A stretch of 9,106 bases of DNA from an uncultured Bacteroidota bacterium (lineage in GTDB: Bacteria; Bacteroidota; Bacteroidia; UBA7662): the NCBI GenBank assembly GCA_903908015.1, contig CAIVQI010000323.1, positions 1 through 9,106 on the forward strand. Reading direction: 5' to 3'. Of the stretch, positions 7,084 to 9,106 are shown piece by piece. The first letter of the stretch is position 1. Each line of letters begins with the position of its first letter. The translations under genes were made by a program, and so were the position numbers. The notes below the pieces were generated by a model that saw only the letters and a program-made list of their open reading frames with translations, had not been told where the DNA came from and did not search any database.

Positions 7084-7222
7084 TATATCCTGCCAAAACT
7101 AACGAAAATATATGGTTTTGGCAAGATATACATAGAATATATTCTGCCAAAACTTATGAAAATATATGGTTTTGGCAAGATATACATAGAATATATTCTG
7201 CCAAAACTCGTAAAAACTAATG
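7084..7222. repeat. 54-bp tandem repeat with internal inverted arms
   Basis: Units start at 7091, 7145 and 7199 (TGCCAAAAC each time), a period of exactly 54 bp. The first two are nearly identical; the third decays after about 20 bp. Each full unit contains TGCCAAAAC and its exact reverse complement GTTTTGGCA (7091-7099/7115-7123 and 7145-7153/7169-7177), separated by 15 AT-rich bases. In the first unit the pairing extends to 16 bp per arm with one mismatch (7084-7099/7115-7130). The third copy has lost its right arm. It is located in the divergent region between the ATPase and Fic genes. Confidence 0.85.
7094..7124 (-). promoter_or_regulatory. Promoter of the ATPase_2/DUF234 gene, inside the 54-bp repeat
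   Basis: On the minus strand a TTG (7124-7122) is followed by 20 bp and then TAGTTTTG (7101-7094). This matches the Bacteroidota TTG-N17-23-TAnnTTTG promoter. Transcription would begin roughly 33 bp before the ATG. The two 9-bp inverted arms of the first repeat unit overlap the -33 and -7 elements respectively. The second and third repeat copies have base changes that destroy the TAnnTTTG match, so only the gene-proximal copy carries the promoter. Confidence 0.6.
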
Positions 7223-7258
7223 GAGACAAAGAATATATAATTGTAGCTCATCATTCCG

Positions 7259-7266
7259 TATATTTG
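7259..7266 (+). promoter_or_regulatory. Candidate -7 promoter element of the Fic gene
   Basis: TATATTTG, preceded by CG, 52 bp upstream of the ATG. The nearest TTG (7241-7243) leaves a 15-bp gap, slightly short. A 6-bp inverted repeat GGCTCA/TGAGCC (7267-7272/7287-7292) begins directly after the box, where a repressor could block initiation or a short leader hairpin could form. Confidence 0.5.
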
Positions 7267-7318
7267 GGCTCATAGTGAGGCCGATTTGAGCCACATTTCC
7301 GTGTAAATTGATCCACAA

Positions 7319-8356
7319 ATGAACGGAATAGATCAAATAATCATAGACTTTCTGGGCAGAAATCCACGGCGTTCCTCTAAGGAAATCCATGAAGGAACGA
7401 AGCTTAATATTGGATATGCCACTGTAAAGCGCATGCTCAAAAAGCTGAATGAATCGAATTATATTGAGATTGAAGGGCAGGGTAAAGGCACAAAATACCG
7501 TATTAGTCCGGCCTACGATGTTTCAAAGCCTATTGATCTCAATGAGTACTTTGAAAACGAGATGGATGATCGAAAGATGATTGAATCATTCAACTTCGAT
7601 CTGATGTCGAGGATCTTGCCGAAGGTGGAATTGTTTAGCGGGGATGAATTGGAAAAACTTGAAAAACTCCAGAAGCGCTATCTTGAAAACATCAAAACAT
7701 TATCTGATGCGCAATACCAAAAAGAGCTGGAGCGGCTGGCGATTGACTTGAGCTGGAAATCTTCACAGATAGAGGGAAACACCTATTCCCTTCTTGAAAC
7801 CGAGCGATTACTTAGAGAAAAAAAGACTGCAGAAGGAAAAACACAGGAGGAAGCCATCATGCTGCTCAACCATAAAGATGCCCTGGACTTTATTCTGGAA
7901 CATCCGGGCTATCTGGATCCTATTCAGGTTAATCGCATTGAAGACATCCACAGCATTTTGGTGAAAGACCTGAAGGTTGAAAGAAATATCCGTAATCACA
8001 GGGTAGGTATATTGGGGACCAACTACAAACCTCTAGACAACGAATATCAGATACGTGAAGCCTTGCAGGAAATGTGTGCCTTGGTAAACGCAAAGCAAAG
8101 TGTATTCGAAAAGGCATTGCTGTTGCTGTTGCTGTTGTCGTACATTCAAGCTTTTGACGATGGAAATAAAAGAACTTCCCGCCTCGTGTGTAATGCATGT
8201 CTGATTCAGTACAACCACTGTCCGATCTCATTCAGAACCATAGATTCAGTTGAATACAAAAAGGCCATGTTGCTGTTCTATGAACAGAACAACATATCGG
8301 CGTTCAAATCCATCTTTATTGATCAGTTTGAGTTCGCTGTCAGGACGTACTTTTAG
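7319..8356 (+). CDS. Fic-domain protein with N-terminal winged helix and atypical active site
   Basis: Protein of 345 residues. An N-terminal winged-helix domain (about 3-62; IHEGTKLNIGYATVKRMLKKL then KGTKYRI) suggests DNA binding. The Fic part carries the inhibitory-helix motif SSQIEG (148-153), fitting [S/T]xxxE[G/N], and the active-site loop QAFDDGNKRTSR (277-288). Fic enzymes normally have HxFx(D/E)GN and use the His as general base to transfer AMP or another phosphate-containing group to target hydroxyls. Here that position is Gln (CAA codon), while Phe, Asp, Gly, Asn and both Arg are kept. Activity may therefore be lost or changed, possibly leaving a regulatory protein. A run of seven Leu (267-273) is encoded by a TTGCTG microsatellite. 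It is a single-gene unit with its own promoter-like element; no separate FicX/antitoxin gene is adjacent, as expected when inhibition is intramolecular. Confidence 0.88.
   Translation: MNGIDQIIIDFLGRNPRRSSKEIHEGTKLNIGYATVKRMLKKLNESNYIEIEGQGKGTKYRISPAYDVSKPIDLNEYFENEMDDRKMIESFNFDLMSRILPKVELFSGDELEKLEKLQKRYLENIKTLSDAQYQKELERLAIDLSWKSSQIEGNTYSLLETERLLREKKTAEGKTQEEAIMLLNHKDALDFILEHPGYLDPIQVNRIEDIHSILVKDLKVERNIRNHRVGILGTNYKPLDNEYQIREALQEMCALVNAKQSVFEKALLLLLLLSYIQAFDDGNKRTSRLVCNACLIQYNHCPISFRTIDSVEYKKAMLLFYEQNNISAFKSIFIDQFEFAVRTYF
8117..8137 (+). repeat. In-frame TTGCTG microsatellite in the Fic gene
   Basis: Three and a half copies of a 6-bp unit encode consecutive leucines just before the Fic active-site loop. 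Because the unit is two codons long, slippage would change helix length without shifting the frame. Confidence 0.6.
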
Positions 8357-8500
8357 GATTTTTCATAATGATTTTTCTAGTAAATCAAGAACCATACTTC
8401 TAATTTTGCTTGTATAAATCTGCAAGATTTCTTATTTTCATTCTGAAACACCTGCAAATATTGAACTATGATTTCCAGGCAAACACCCCACAAAGGCCCC

Positions 8501-8544
8501 GGGTTATTTTCTGATTTTGAATTCACTTTGAATCAAAATAACCC
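8501..8544. repeat. Imperfect inverted repeat / hairpin
   Basis: GGGTTATTTT (8501-8510) pairs with AAAATAACCC (8535-8544). Four more pairs, GATT/AATC, lie inside after a two-base bulge, leaving a 14-base loop. It lies 145 bp after the Fic stop and has no following T-run, so it is not a convincing terminator. Confidence 0.55.
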
Positions 8545-8659
8545 CCTTTATGTATTCGCGAATAAAATAAATTGAAGGCTTTTTGAAAAAGAATTTACCC
8601 CGTTGTACAGCAAAGGAATAAAGGGCGATGGGATCAACATGATGCTGGCAGCGGCGGCA

Positions 8660-8743
8660 TTTTGTCGCGCCTTTTGTCGCTTCTTTTGTCGCTTCTTTTG
8701 TCGCTTCTTTTGTCGCGCCTTTTGTTGCGTCTTTTGTTGCGTC
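8660..8743. repeat. 12-bp tandem repeat, seven units
   Basis: Seven consecutive 12-mers of the pattern TTTTGTCGCTTC, with variants ending GCGCC and TTGCGTC: two outer types at each end and three identical central units. The minus strand reads as a repeated four-residue motif in each of two frames (EATK-like or DKRS-like). Four-residue repeats of this sort occur as linkers in some Bacteroidota regulatory proteins, so this may be a leftover linker. It could also be a purely DNA-level repeat. Confidence 0.85.
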
Positions 8744-8885
8744 TTTGAGCCGAATATGCAACGTCATACCGGAGCTCGCCTGGAAGTTCATTCAGGCACT
8801 GTGGCACTATGAGCGAACGAAAATGCACATTCCCTTTCGGAAACAATTAGCGTATGGCGGAATATTGGGGTAAAAAAATAAAACT

Positions 8886-8902
8886 GACCCTTTTTGAGGG
8901 TC
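8886..8902. other. Short hairpin upstream of the second antitoxin
   Basis: GACCCT (8886-8891) and AGGGTC (8897-8902) around a five-base TTTTG loop. A weak terminator-like or regulatory dyad; no T-run follows. Confidence 0.35.
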
Positions 8903-8927
8903 GACTAACTAATAAGGTGCTGATACA

Positions 8928-8959
8928 ATTTCAGCTTAACTGAAATAAGAACAATTGTT
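8928..8959. promoter_or_regulatory. Dyads upstream of the second AbiEi-like gene, candidate operator
   Basis: ATTTCAG/CTGAAAT (8928-8934/8940-8946, five-base spacer CTTAA) is followed by the perfect palindrome AACAATTGTT (8950-8959). Both lie 31-62 bp before the candidate -7 box. AbiEi-type regulators bind inverted repeats near their promoter, so either could be the operator. Confidence 0.4.
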
Positions 8960-8989
8960 ATAAAAATTATCATTCGTCTCAATAATTCG

Positions 8990-8997
8990 TATATTTG
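8990..8997 (+). promoter_or_regulatory. Candidate -7 promoter element of the second AbiEi-like gene
   Basis: TATATTTG, preceded by CG, ending exactly 4 bp before the ATG at 9002. This is the same spacing as in front of the first AbiEi gene. No -33 element is evident. A leaderless transcript is predicted. Confidence 0.55.
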
Positions 8998-9001
8998 TGA
9001 C

Positions 9002-9106
9002 ATGATTGAGTCAATAAGCAGTCAAATTGAGAATAAAATTAAGCGGTCGAAGCCAGGTCAAATTATTGTTCCTTCCGACTTTAAGGACTTGGGCACTTCA
9101 ACGGCC
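9002..9106 (+). CDS. AbiEi-like antitoxin of the DUF6088 type, N-terminal 35 residues only
   Basis: The visible start, MIESISSQIENKIKRSKPGQ with VPSDFKDLGTSTA behind it, has the layout of DUF6088/AbiEi-family antitoxins: a short amphipathic helix, a PG turn, a conserved (V/F)xxDF strand and the beginning of a helix-turn-helix. Such genes are normally followed by an AbiEii-like nucleotidyltransferase, which would lie outside the window. The sequence shows no close resemblance to the first antitoxin at 2581, so this would be an independent module of the same system type rather than a duplication. The call rests on 35 residues. Confidence 0.6.
   Translation, partial: MIESISSQIENKIKRSKPGQIIVPSDFKDLGTSTA

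Larger units (their letters stand above)
8357..9001. other. Gene-poor 645-bp region between Fic and the second antitoxin
   Basis: No recognisable protein is encoded. It holds a long imperfect hairpin, a 7 x 12-bp tandem repeat and several short dyads near the right promoter. A 95-codon minus-strand frame (8791-8504) crosses the tandem repeat, reading as repeated [DGE]ATK tetrapeptides. Its flanks resemble nothing I know and a TGA directly precedes its ATG. Fragments of a decayed gene are possible. Confidence 0.4.

Noticed and set aside
7055..7150. 32-residue N-terminal extension of the ATPase_2/DUF234 protein
   Set aside because: It is encoded by the 54-bp repeat and would place the start upstream of a well-matched promoter; the family N-terminus begins at the Met encoded at 7054-7052.
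7084..7222. CRISPR array
   Set aside because: Units are contiguous 54-bp copies including the would-be spacer; there are no unique spacers and no cas genes.
7060..7275. Plus-strand 71-residue ORF with repeated ILPKL/IYGFGK segments
   Set aside because: It is open only because the tandem repeat period is 54 bp, a multiple of three; there is no family resemblance and it covers the promoter region.
8501..8544. Insertion-sequence terminal repeats
   Set aside because: The arms are only about 30 bp apart with no transposase between or beside them; a simple hairpin explains them.
8660..8743. CRISPR array or iteron-type origin
   Set aside because: 12-bp contiguous units without spacers; no replication initiator gene and no DnaA-box cluster nearby.
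8504..8791. Minus-strand 95-residue protein with ATK repeats as a real gene
   Set aside because: It has no recognisable domain outside the repeat, a stop codon immediately before the ATG, and no promoter element; kept only as a possible remnant.

Overview
The window looks like an accessory region of a Bacteroidota chromosome. Four genes carry upstream matches to the phylum's -7 promoter element TAnnTTTG (three TATATTTG, one TATTTTTG), and a fifth match (TAGTTTTG) has a correctly spaced TTG upstream. Shine-Dalgarno sequences are essentially absent, and the gene families are ones common in that phylum. No rRNA, tRNA, CRISPR array or transposase was seen. Base composition is strongly mosaic: 1561-1620 is 40/60 G+C, while 5221-5280 is 20/60. 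This suggests modules of different origin.

Left block (1-2261, GC-rich, all plus strand): the C-terminal end of a SIR2-like domain protein cut by the window edge; a DUF218 (ElyC/SanA/YdcF-like) membrane protein that seems to lack both a proper start codon and the middle of its domain; and an intact PLP-dependent DegT/DnrJ/EryC1/StrS sugar aminotransferase of the kind used in surface polysaccharide synthesis.

Middle block (about 2400-4305): a complete AbiE-type (type IV) toxin-antitoxin pair. The AbiEi-like antitoxin/regulator and the AbiEii-like nucleotidyltransferase toxin overlap by ATGA. A perfect 11-bp inverted repeat lies just upstream and is a candidate autoregulatory operator. The pair and a short decayed ORF behind it sit between two near-identical 35-bp direct repeats 1857 bp apart, which may mark the edges of the cassette.

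Right block (4386-9106): an AT-rich AAA/DUF4143 ATPase (plus strand), convergent with an unrelated ATPase_2/DUF234-type ATPase (minus strand); a 54-bp tandem repeat whose inverted arms overlap the promoter of the second ATPase; a Fic-domain protein with a winged-helix N-terminus, an intact inhibitory motif and Gln in place of the catalytic His; a gene-poor 645-bp stretch with a 7 x 12-bp tandem repeat and several hairpins; and the first 35 codons of a second AbiEi-like (DUF6088-type) antitoxin, cut by the window edge.

The genes from 2581 onward form a cluster of toxin-antitoxin-like and ATPase modules. Each appears to be its own transcription unit with its own promoter, so this looks like an accumulation of modules rather than one multi-gene pathway. 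I see no single new system that I can defend. The most unusual signals are the promoter-embedded 54-bp repeat, the direct repeats flanking AbiE, the Fic active-site substitution, and the shared TAnnTTTG-N4-ATG geometry of the two antitoxin genes, which predicts leaderless mRNAs.
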